A stretch of 64,000 nucleotides of DNA, taken from Chitinophaga pinensis (GTDB lineage Bacteria > Bacteroidota > Bacteroidia > Chitinophagales > Chitinophagaceae). Of the stretch, positions 42,719-50,249 are shown in pieces. The position numbers and the translations under genes are program-made. Location of the stretch: the NCBI RefSeq assembly GCF_007896845.1, contig NZ_VOHS01000026.1:1-64000 (forward strand), written 5' to 3'. Within the stretch, counting starts at the first letter, position 1. Each line of letters opens with the position of its first letter. The notes beneath the pieces were generated by a model. The model did no database searches, was not told the origin of the DNA, and saw nothing but the letters and a program-made list of their open reading frames with translations.

Positions 42719-43522
42719 TTATGAAGCAGTAAGATCAATTTTAAATTGTGGCCAGAATTGTACGGCGTACATACCGAGGGCTTCTTCTACCATTGGGAGG
42801 CATGCCGGATGCCGGCATTTCTCATAGTCTTTTGCCAGGATGATCCGGTCGATGTAGGTGCGTTTCAGAGAGGGATGTTCCAATATGGGAGACAATCCTT
42901 CTGCCGGGACTTCCGGAATGGCGGCGGCCGATAAAGGCCATTGTGCGGCCAGTGCGGTAAGTGTTGTTACCAGAGGATCTTCCGGAGAAATACCTTTTGC
43001 CAGCAAGAATATGTCCGGGAGGTATCGCAGACAAAGATCTGCGGAATAGCTTGCCGCAGGAGTCTGTTGGTCATCGAAAGGGGGCAGGTAACGCGTTAAC
43101 GCTGTTGCTTCCAGATGTCGTAGCAGCAGGAACTGGATGGTCCGGTACAGATAAGCTGCCGCCCAGAGTGCTGCTTTTTCATCATATGGGGGCGCCTGTC
43201 CCGGCATTTCGTTGATATCGTCGGTATAGTATTGCTGCAGGTGTACCTTTGCCAGACGTATTTCTTCCTCGTCAAAATCCTGCAGTGCATGAGCAACCCT
43301 TACTTCTCCCTTATTAATCAGTGATGATATAAATTCACTTAGTGTCATGGTATTAATGTGTTGGCGCAGACGTACCCGCCATGGTGTTAGCCATTGCTGA
43401 AAACCGGTAATAGTCCTGGGATGATGTAAATGCGCAGGAGGCGGTCCTCCAGATGCCAACCTGTCCCCGGGGTGGTCAACAAGAACAATAATTCTCTCAC
43501 ATACGATTAACTGCAAGTCCAA
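42719..43522 (-). CDS. first protein of the ternary system, unknown family, uncertain start
   Basis: The frame gives 267 residues from a TTG at 43522. The first ATG, at 43348, gives 209 residues and begins M-T-L-S-E-F-I-S-S-L-I-N-K-G-E-V-R-V. It is an all-helical-looking soluble protein with L-Q-D-F-D-E-E-E-I-R-L-A and A-A-L-W-A-A-A-Y-L-Y-R-T-I-Q-F-L-L-L-R. I do not recognise the family. Its position as first gene, 7 bases before MoxR, matches the small helical bpX-type proteins that open many such operons. The 58 residues before Met59 have a plausible composition, and the proposed -7 element at 43548 fits the longer form, so the start is open. Confidence 0.65.
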   Translation of the reverse strand: MDLQLIVCERIIVLVDHPGDRLASGGPPPAHLHHPRTITGFQQWLTPWRVRLRQHINTMTLSEFISSLINKGEVRVAHALQDFDEEEIRLAKVHLQQYYTDDINEMPGQAPPYDEKAALWAAAYLYRTIQFLLLRHLEATALTRYLPPFDDQQTPAASYSADLCLRYLPDIFLLAKGISPEDPLVTTLTALAAQWPLSAAAIPEVPAEGLSPILEHPSLKRTYIDRIILAKDYEKCRHPACLPMVEEALGMYAVQFWPQFKIDLTAS

Positions 43523-43547
43523 GATACGACTTATAGAATTATATACA

Positions 43548-43555
43548 AATATATT
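43548..43555 (-). promoter_or_regulatory. -7 element of the ternary-system operon
   Basis: On the minus strand TATATTTG matches TAnnTTTG, 26 bases before the TTG at 43522. No good -33 TTTG is seen. No other promoter candidate was noticed between here and 35587, which fits a single transcript. Confidence 0.4.
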
Positions 43556-43678
43556 GATATATGGATGGTTTATAGTGAGGGGCCAACGACAATCTTCCTG
43601 AAAAAAGACTTAAAAATGATGACTGGATTGTTATTTGTGATATCTATTTTTAATTTAGGGAATTAAATTAAAGAGATC

Positions 43679-44446
43679 ATGTACAAGAAAACGTTAACAA
43701 CGGCAGCTGCTGTTGTGCTCTCAGCCACGTTATTTGCGCAGTCAAAGCCTGAAGACACGGAAGTATGGGAACCGGTTCCAACAGTTGTTACACCCGGTAA
43801 AACAGCCGCAGATGCGCCATCAGATGCGATCGTATTATTTGACGGTAAGAGTCTGGACCAGTGGGTATCTGTAAGTAACCCGGAGCAGCCTGCGAAGTGG
43901 AAAGTAGCAGGAGGCATCTTCACTGTAGATAAAACGACTGGTAACATCCAGACAAAAAGATCCTTCACTAACTATCAGTTACATGTTGAATGGCGTGTAC
44001 CTAAAAATATAACCGGTACCGGGCAGGGCAGGGGTAACAGCGGTCTGTTCCTCGCGTCTACAGGTGCAGGTGATGATGGTTATGAATTACAGATCCTTGA
44101 CAACTTCAACAACAAAACATATGTAAATGGTCAGGCGGGTAGTATTTATAAGCAAACCGCTCCGCTGGTGAATCCTAACCGCAAGCCAGGCGAGTGGCAG
44201 ACGTATGATATTATCTGGACGGCTCCCCGTTTCAACAGCGATGGTTCATTGCAGTCACCTGCCCGTGTAACCATATTCTTTAACGGTGTGCTGGTACAGA
44301 ACAATACCGAGCTGCACGGACCAACCAAATACATCGGTAAAGCTTCTTATGACAAGGCACATGGCGCCTGCCCGATCAAATTGCAGTCCCATGGCGATAA
44401 GAGTGAGCCGTTGAGCTTCAGAAATATCTGGATCAGAGAATTATAG
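43679..44446 (+). CDS. DUF1080 (3-keto-disaccharide hydrolase-like) exported protein
   Basis: The 255-residue protein has a signal peptide (to F-A-Q, residue 21). The rest is a single DUF1080 domain, a concanavalin-like beta sandwich: A-I-V-L-F-D-G-K-S-L-D-Q-W at about 50, Y-Q-L-H-V-E-W-R-V-P, G-N-S-G-L-F-L, Y-E-L-Q-I-L-D, and C-P-I-K-L-Q-S-H-G near the end. Some members hydrolyse 3-keto-glycosides or bind glycans. It diverges from the ternary system and has a strong terminator. Confidence 0.93.
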   Translation: MYKKTLTTAAAVVLSATLFAQSKPEDTEVWEPVPTVVTPGKTAADAPSDAIVLFDGKSLDQWVSVSNPEQPAKWKVAGGIFTVDKTTGNIQTKRSFTNYQLHVEWRVPKNITGTGQGRGNSGLFLASTGAGDDGYELQILDNFNNKTYVNGQAGSIYKQTAPLVNPNRKPGEWQTYDIIWTAPRFNSDGSLQSPARVTIFFNGVLVQNNTELHGPTKYIGKASYDKAHGACPIKLQSHGDKSEPLSFRNIWIREL

Positions 44447-44482
44447 TCTGTTACAGACAGCCGCGATCGATATTGCAGCAGT

Positions 44483-44517
44483 AAATCGCTTTCGCCTGCC
44501 GGCGGAAGCGATTTTTT
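44483..44517 (+). terminator. intrinsic terminator after the DUF1080 gene
   Basis: Fourteen-base arms (44483-44496 and 44501-44514) pair with one G-T wobble around TGCC, followed by more T. Confidence 0.88.
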
Positions 44518-44591
44518 ATTTCACCCCTCTCTTTTACAGCTTCCCCCTTATTTTTTTATACATTTAGCGCAGGTGTTGTTCATTTGCATCT

Positions 44592-45617
44592 ATGACTGAG
44601 CCAATGGGAAGAATGTTATATATCTATAGCTCCCTGTTTATTGCCATCGCACTGAATATTGCCCGTCTGCTTGCGCTGAAGGAAGACAGTGTAATGGCGA
44701 GATACATGCATTTCAACATGGGGGAATGGTTATTTCAGACCGGCGTGAGCTTCCTGTTTTGTCTGTTGGTATTCCTGCTGGCGCAACATCATTTTCAGGG
44801 TCCCTTCCGCAGGTGGAAATGGATCCGGGAAGGGCGGACCGCTTTATTACTCCTGCTGTTATTTTTCTTTTTTACGACGGTCAGTATTGGTGTACAGCGC
44901 CGTTTCTTTGGACAGGGGTTACTGCCGGGGAATGGTATCGGCATAAAGTTTATGCTCATACTTATACTGGCAGGCATTGAATTGAAAATTGTGAATATTC
45001 TGCGTATGGCGAGGTCCAGTGAACTGGAAAATGTGCGTCTGCGTAATGCGCATCTCAAAACAGCACTTGAACTGCTGAAGGGACAGTTGCAGCCGCATTT
45101 CTTTTTTAATGCGCTGAGTAGTCTGTCTGGTGTTGTCAGGGAAGATCCGACAAAGGCACAATATTACATCAACCAGCTATCCAAAGTATTCCGTTATTCG
45201 TTGCAGCGTGAAGATAATCATCTGGTGTCTTTGAAAGAAGAGCTGGAGGCTGTACGTGCTTATGCGGCCTTGTTGAAAATGCGTCATGAAGCGGGCTTTG
45301 AATTGCTTATTGATATACCGGAGGCACTGTTGACAGAGAAGCTCCCACACATGTCTCTTCAACCCCTGATGGAAAATGCGCTGAAGCACAATGTTGTTAC
45401 GGTGTCCAGCCCTTTACTTGTCAGTGTTACTGCTGAAAGGAATGGGGATAGATGGTGTCTGTTAGTCCGGAATAATCTACAGCCTTTATCATTTTATCCG
45501 CCGGGTACTGGTATCGGATTATCTAATCTGAATGAGCGTTATCGCATATTGCTGGAGCAGGAGATCAGTATCAGCAAAACAGCAGCAGATTTTATTGTAA
45601 AACTACCATTGAAATAA
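44592..45617 (+). CDS. LytS/YehU-type sensor histidine kinase
   Basis: The 341-residue protein has four N-terminal hydrophobic segments (to about residue 135) and a cytoplasmic His_kinase domain. The phospho-acceptor is His169 in L-Q-P-H-F-F-F-N-A-L, followed by L-S-K-V-F-R-Y-S-L and L-K-E-E-L-E-A-V-R-A-Y. The ATP site has L-Q-P-L-M-E-N-A-L-K-H-N and G-I-G-L-S-N-L-N-E-R-Y. One base separates it from the response regulator, with which it forms a two-component pair. The signal is unknown. Confidence 0.93.
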   Translation: MTEPMGRMLYIYSSLFIAIALNIARLLALKEDSVMARYMHFNMGEWLFQTGVSFLFCLLVFLLAQHHFQGPFRRWKWIREGRTALLLLLLFFFFTTVSIGVQRRFFGQGLLPGNGIGIKFMLILILAGIELKIVNILRMARSSELENVRLRNAHLKTALELLKGQLQPHFFFNALSSLSGVVREDPTKAQYYINQLSKVFRYSLQREDNHLVSLKEELEAVRAYAALLKMRHEAGFELLIDIPEALLTEKLPHMSLQPLMENALKHNVVTVSSPLLVSVTAERNGDRWCLLVRNNLQPLSFYPPGTGIGLSNLNERYRILLEQEISISKTAADFIVKLPLK

Positions 45618-45618
45618 T

Positions 45619-46395
45619 ATGTCTTTACGTGTCGCGATCATAGAAGATGAACCAGCCACCGCCCGTAACCTGCGCTATATGATACAGGATGTGGCGCCTG
45701 ACAGTGAGGTACTGGCAATACTGAGTGGTGTGGGAGAAGCGGTAAACTGGCTGCAGCAACATATGCAGCGATGTGACCTGTTGTTTATGGATATCCGTCT
45801 TGGAGATGGACTTTCTTTTGATATTTTCACGAAGATAGATGTCTCTTTGCCGGTGATCTTTATTACGGCATATGATGATTATGCACTGCAGGCATTTAAG
45901 GCCAATGGTATTGATTATATTCTGAAACCGGTGGATGAGGAGGATCTGAAGAACGCTATTGCGAAATTCAAACGTTTACATCAACCGTTTGCAGATACTG
46001 CGGGATACGAGGCGCTGCTGAAGATGGCAGCGGGTATGAGAGAGGGGCCTGTTAGTTACAAACAATCTTTTCTCGTGCATAGCCGTGATAAACTACTGCC
46101 CTTATCTGCCGGCAATATTGCATGGTTTTATACCGCCAATGAACTGGTGTATGCGGGGACAGTTGATAAGCGGGAATTTATCATTGATTTTACGCTTGAA
46201 CAGTTGCAACAACAGTTGGATCCTGCGATCTTCTTCCGGGCTAACAGACAGTTTATAGTACAGCGATCAGCCATACAGGAAGTAGATTTTTATTTTAATG
46301 GGCGTTTGTTATTGAAGGTGAATCCACCTGCAAGAGAGCAGATACTGATCAGTAAAGCGAGGGGAGGAGAGTTTAAGCATTGGATGAATGTGTAA
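45619..46395 (+). CDS. LytTR-family response regulator
   Basis: The 258-residue protein has a receiver domain with acidic pair E9-D10-E11, phosphorylated Asp58 in L-L-F-M-D-I-R-L, T/S switch in F-I-T-A-Y-D-D and Lys103 in I-L-K-P-V. A LytTR DNA-binding domain follows from about residue 150: F-L-V-H-S-R-D-K-L-L-P-L, then F-F-R-A-N-R-Q-F-I-V-Q-R-S-A-I. Its targets are unknown; no obvious direct-repeat LytTR site was found next to the pair. Confidence 0.95.
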   Translation: MSLRVAIIEDEPATARNLRYMIQDVAPDSEVLAILSGVGEAVNWLQQHMQRCDLLFMDIRLGDGLSFDIFTKIDVSLPVIFITAYDDYALQAFKANGIDYILKPVDEEDLKNAIAKFKRLHQPFADTAGYEALLKMAAGMREGPVSYKQSFLVHSRDKLLPLSAGNIAWFYTANELVYAGTVDKREFIIDFTLEQLQQQLDPAIFFRANRQFIVQRSAIQEVDFYFNGRLLLKVNPPAREQILISKARGGEFKHWMNV

Positions 46396-46580
46396 GAGAG
46401 CGTCCGGGGATTCTAAATGAATTTTGAATTGAGTGATAACCGGACTGTAAGAGAAGCGTATTTTTTTGTCAGATTTCTCTTTCTGCATTGATTATCAGGA
46501 GAAAGTTTTATCACAATTGTCATGAGAACAATAGAATTGTAAAATCTCCGTTTATATTATGATTTAAAATTATATTATTA

Positions 46581-46588
46581 TAGATTTG
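46581..46588 (+). promoter_or_regulatory. -7 element before the 259-residue lipoprotein gene
   Basis: TAGATTTG fits TAnnTTTG, in a very AT-rich stretch 84 bases before the gene. The -33 region has TTTA rather than TTTG. Confidence 0.4.
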
Positions 46589-46671
46589 TGAGACAAGGAA
46601 ACTGTACTTAGCCTACGTGTGAATGTAAAGAAGCATCAATCATTAATATATCATCAACATTAAATTCCAAA

Positions 46672-47451
46672 ATGTCGCAATCTATGAAAAGACAAAACCT
46701 CTCTTTCGCAAAGGGAAGATCTACACTGTTGTTCCTGTTGGTAGCTGCCGGTATTGCTGTTGGCGTAACTTCCTGTTCTAAAAAGGACGATGACAAAAAC
46801 ACTCCGGGCGTAACCAGCGAAAATGCGGCTGTAATGGTAACTCAGTCTGTGACTGCACAGGGTGGTCTGACCGATCAGATCTCTTCTGCAACCATGGCTG
46901 TGGCTAATCTCGAAGCAAGAAAAGCATCTGGTGGTAAACTGAGCGACTTTTGTGGTAAGTCTGAAAAAGATTCTCTTAAACTTGCTGGTGATGGCCAGAA
47001 CTTCAGCTTTGACTATGCACTGTACTGGACATATGGCCTGACTTGTCAGCAGACTATCCCTTCACAGTTTGACTTCTCTTACTCCGGCCGTGTTGCACTG
47101 GCAATGGAAAAATTTGCTACATCCAGCAAATTCTCTTCAGTATATACACTGAGAGGTCTGGGTGCAAACAGCGCAAACTGGGAGATCAGCCAGAAATATG
47201 ACGCTACAGGCGACCTGACTTCTAAAACTGCTGAAATTCCTTCTTACTCCAGCGAAATTCACTACGAATCAACTAACATTAAAGTGAATAAAACAACACA
47301 GGAAATCGTTTCCGGTAGTGCTGCTGTAAAGATCACAGGTAAGGACAGCAAAGGTAATGCGTTCAGCTATCAGGGTATTATCACTTTCAAAGGTGGAAGA
47401 AAAGGTACATTCGTTGTGAACGGCGGTGGTACTTTCGACCTGCAATGGTAA
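46672..47451 (+). CDS. lipoprotein of unknown function, 259 residues
   Basis: A lipobox G-V-T-S-C at about residue 35 follows a hydrophobic stretch, and S-K-K-D-D-D-K comes after the Cys, a common surface-export pattern in Bacteroidota. The mature part is Ser/Thr/Gly rich and beta-like (F-D-F-S-Y-S-G-R-V, A-V-K-I-T-G-K-D-S-K-G, Y-Q-G-I-I-T-F-K-G-G-R-K-G-T-F-V-V-N-G). Two Cys in the middle could form a disulphide. I do not recognise a family. A start at 46684 is equally possible. Confidence 0.8.
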   Translation: MSQSMKRQNLSFAKGRSTLLFLLVAAGIAVGVTSCSKKDDDKNTPGVTSENAAVMVTQSVTAQGGLTDQISSATMAVANLEARKASGGKLSDFCGKSEKDSLKLAGDGQNFSFDYALYWTYGLTCQQTIPSQFDFSYSGRVALAMEKFATSSKFSSVYTLRGLGANSANWEISQKYDATGDLTSKTAEIPSYSSEIHYESTNIKVNKTTQEIVSGSAAVKITGKDSKGNAFSYQGIITFKGGRKGTFVVNGGGTFDLQW

Positions 47452-47476
47452 TTATCTGAAAAGATATAAAAAGAAA

Positions 47477-47508
47477 AAACCCGGTTGCTATGGCAACCGG
47501 GTTTTTTT
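47477..47508. terminator. intrinsic terminator shared by two lipoprotein genes
   Basis: AAACCCGGTTGC and GCAACCGGGTTT form a perfect stem around TATG with A and T runs on both sides, between convergent genes. Confidence 0.9.
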
Positions 47509-47534
47509 ATGCAGGTGTGTATGATCCTGATGTA

Positions 47535-48239
47535 CTAGTTATTAGCCATTACATTTAATGCAAATGGTTGTTCCAGTACTGGTGTTGGCGTCAGTAATCC
47601 CTGTGCAACAACTGTATAAATTTTACCAGCTTCCAATACAATACCTGTGCGGCTGATGGCAGTCTCTCCGCTGCTTGCATTATTAAGTTTCAGTGTGTAG
47701 GTTCCTGCTGCCATTTCTTTGAATTCGGTAGCCGTTTTGTAGCCTGTACCGGTGAACAGCAGGCTGTCATTTACGAGAAAGTTAACGGGAGGTGCATCGC
47801 TGCCTGCGTGTACAAAACGAATTTTCGCTTTACCACTTGCAGGTGCCCCGAGATTGTCTTCTGCAAGGATACCTACAGTAGCATTACCATCTGTTTCACC
47901 AGTAGCAAACAATGAATAACTACCACCTTTAAACTTAACAGGTGCAGACAATACCGTGTTGCCGGTAGCGGTAGATTTAAAATCAAAGGTTGCATCGCCA
48001 TCCTTTACATTCAGATAACCGGTAGATTCGCCATAGCCGATAGCGGAAGCAGTGATCTTGCTGGATCCGTTGTATACATCTACAGATCCTGCATCAGGTA
48101 AAACGTTTACAATTTTGACAGTTGCATCCGGGTCAACAGTGGAATCATCATCGTCTTTGCTGCATGATGAGAAAGCAATTAATCCTGTCAGGGCTAACAT
48201 GGTTAACAGACCCTTGCTGGCATAATTCAGAGGTGTCAT
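47535..48239 (-). CDS. DUF4397 domain lipoprotein
   Basis: The 234-residue protein has a lipobox F-S-S-C at Cys26 followed by S-K-D-D-D-D. The rest matches DUF4397: V-K-I-V-N-V-L-P-D-A-G-S-V-D-V-Y near its start and K-I-R-F-V-H-A-G-S-D-A-P-P-V-N-F-L-V-N at about 140, two repeats of the same V-N-x-x-P/S-D-A unit. These are surface or periplasmic proteins of unknown role that are common in this phylum. Confidence 0.9.
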   Translation of the reverse strand: MTPLNYASKGLLTMLALTGLIAFSSCSKDDDDSTVDPDATVKIVNVLPDAGSVDVYNGSSKITASAIGYGESTGYLNVKDGDATFDFKSTATGNTVLSAPVKFKGGSYSLFATGETDGNATVGILAEDNLGAPASGKAKIRFVHAGSDAPPVNFLVNDSLLFTGTGYKTATEFKEMAAGTYTLKLNNASSGETAISRTGIVLEAGKIYTVVAQGLLTPTPVLEQPFALNVMANN

Positions 48240-48477
48240 AATTTTGGAGCTTTTAAAAAATGAACAATGATTTTACTCCTCTAAAAACATAAACTGTGCC
48301 ATCGGAGTTACAAGTGTGCTGTTTTACTGATATAGTCCGCTGTTTAGTGGCAATTTTACACATCTTGTCCTGTCGTGTATGCTTTTATTCCTCAGATCAT
48401 GTAAGTCTGTTTAACCACATAATTTGCGTATTTTAGCTGAAGTGTAAGCTATCCCTGTTTCTAATATTCCATATCGT

Positions 48478-49290
48478 ATGAGCAGCACAGCAAGTGTAAC
48501 ACAGAAGAATAATATACACATCTGCGGTAACCGGAACGCAGCGCAAACAATCATCTTCGGCCATGGCTTTGGATCTGACCAGACGGCGTTTGATCCTCTG
48601 GTAAAAGCTTTTGAACAGGACTATAAGATTGTTTTGTTTGATAATGTCGGTGGTGGGAAGGCTGATATCGAAGCCTTTCATCCGTCCCGTTACAGTAATA
48701 TGCAGGGATATGTGACAGACCTTTCGGATATCATTAAATCTTTGCAGCTCTCTCATATTATATACGTGGGCCATTCTGTGAATGGTATGATCGGGCTGCT
48801 GACTGCGATTAAATACCCTGATTGTTTTGATAAACTGATTCTGCTGGGCAGTAGTCCGAGATATTTGAACGATCCTGCAAGTGGCTACACCGGTGGGTTT
48901 GACATGGAAGCACTCAATGGTTTATACAATGCAATGAGTACAAATTATTATGCATGGGCCAGCGGATTTTCTGCGCTAGTGATGAGGAATGCTGACCGGC
49001 CTCACCTGGCTGAAGCATTTGCAGCATCCTTATCGGTGATACGTCCGGATATTGCATTGTCAGTAGCAAAGGCTATCTTCGAGATGGATCACCGCGAAGA
49101 TCTTGCAAAGTGTAGCGTACCTTCCCTGATTGTACAGACCACGGATGATGTAGCTGTACCGCTGGTAGTAGGTGATTATCTTGCACAACATATACCCGGC
49201 AGCAAAAAAGTAAATGTATCCGCAACGGGACATTTCCCCCATGTGGTAGCGCCGCTGGAAGTGATCAGCGCTATCCGTAATTTTATATGA
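48478..49290 (+). CDS. RsbQ-like alpha/beta hydrolase
   Basis: The 270-residue protein closely follows the RsbQ pattern: F-G-H-G-F-G-S-D-Q-T-A-F at 27-38, D-N-V-G-G-G, nucleophile Ser100 in V-G-H-S-V-N-G, Asp in T-T-D-D-V-A-V-P and His in T-G-H-F-P-H. In Bacillus, RsbQ supplies a hydrophobic small-molecule signal to the PAS domain of the phosphatase RsbP. Related proteins include karrikin/strigolactone receptors. Here the stop overlaps the ATG of the next gene, a GAF/PAS-like protein, which suggests a linked sensor pair without a phosphatase domain. Confidence 0.9.
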   Translation: MSSTASVTQKNNIHICGNRNAAQTIIFGHGFGSDQTAFDPLVKAFEQDYKIVLFDNVGGGKADIEAFHPSRYSNMQGYVTDLSDIIKSLQLSHIIYVGHSVNGMIGLLTAIKYPDCFDKLILLGSSPRYLNDPASGYTGGFDMEALNGLYNAMSTNYYAWASGFSALVMRNADRPHLAEAFAASLSVIRPDIALSVAKAIFEMDHREDLAKCSVPSLIVQTTDDVAVPLVVGDYLAQHIPGSKKVNVSATGHFPHVVAPLEVISAIRNFI

Positions 49291-49312
49291 CTACAACCAA
49301 ACATCACACATT

Positions 49313-50143
49313 TTGGCAAGCTGGGAACGAAAAGCATTGACCTTTATCAGTCAGACTAGTGAATGGGACAGACGGAGAGACATCCGTACTTTTTTATCAT
49401 TTGGTATCTCGTTATTACGTGAGCTGACCGGGGCTTATATGTCCCTGCAGCTGGACTTTGAGGATAGTTACACGGCCAGAGTAAAAGGCGCAACGCCTGT
49501 TTACCTTGATGAGCTTATTTTCAATCCCGGGCCGATACATCAGCTATTGGAAAAAGCAGGCCATCGTCCTATCTACTGGACGCAGATTCCTGAAAAAAAC
49601 GCATTTGAAGACCTTTTTGAGGCACTTTCCTCGGCTGTCATTATACCAGTCCGTGCGGGCGAAGTAAACGCCTTAATCGTGCTGGGATGGAGTGATATTC
49701 AGGCTTGTGACCCCTCCTTCCGTGAATTTATGGATACAGTACGTACCCGGATGGAGGAAGTGTGTCGTCAGGCACAGATCGAACATACTTCAGATAAGGC
49801 AATTACCCGTTATACCTCCATTCTTAATACACTCTCAGAGGCGCTTGTCTTTATCGGCGGAGATGGTTATTCCGGTTGGGTGAACATCGCAGCTGCGCAG
49901 ATATTACAACTGGAGGGGCCCGGGGAATATGCCCCTGCGGTCCTGTCAGGTGCGATGGCTGTCCTGATCCAACAGGCGCTGAATAAAAGTGAGATTGCAG
50001 GACTGGCAATGCAGGCATTTGCGTCACCGGCCAGCAGGGTGGAGAATATGATCTGGAAGATGGTGGACAGAACGCTGGAGGCAAGTTGTCTGCCGGTAGA
50101 AGGGAAGGGGAAGTTATGGAGGATAGTGTCGGTTAAGCAATAG
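49313..50143 (+). CDS. GAF/PAS-like sensory protein, start obscured by a likely frameshift
   Basis: The 276-residue frame can start only at TTG 49313. An ATG at 49287 overlaps the RsbQ-like stop and reads M-T-T-T-K-H-H-T-F-W-Q-A, then goes out of frame near 49320. One added base would join it to W-E-R-K-A-L-T-F-I-S-Q-T. Residues 1-160 look like a GAF domain, and about 165-270 like a PAS-like domain (T-S-I-L-N-T-L-S-E-A-L-V-F-I-G-G-D-G-Y-S-G-W-V-N-I-A-A-A-Q-I-L). No output domain follows. It is likely to receive a ligand made by the hydrolase, by analogy with RsbQ-RsbP. Confidence 0.75.
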   Translation: MASWERKALTFISQTSEWDRRRDIRTFLSFGISLLRELTGAYMSLQLDFEDSYTARVKGATPVYLDELIFNPGPIHQLLEKAGHRPIYWTQIPEKNAFEDLFEALSSAVIIPVRAGEVNALIVLGWSDIQACDPSFREFMDTVRTRMEEVCRQAQIEHTSDKAITRYTSILNTLSEALVFIGGDGYSGWVNIAAAQILQLEGPGEYAPAVLSGAMAVLIQQALNKSEIAGLAMQAFASPASRVENMIWKMVDRTLEASCLPVEGKGKLWRIVSVKQ

Positions 50144-50194
50144 TGAATCAGCAATTAAAGTGTTGTGGAAATTGGTGTAAAATGATATTGAAAT

Positions 50195-50233
50195 AAAAAA
50201 GGGATGCATCTGATGTAGACGCATCCCTTTTTT
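50195..50233. terminator. bidirectional terminator between the sensory and esterase genes
   Basis: A 13-base stem (AAAAAAGGGATGC and its complement) with a 13-base loop and A and T runs on both sides lies between convergent genes. Confidence 0.85.
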
Positions 50234-50249
50234 ATTTCTCAGGTTATTC

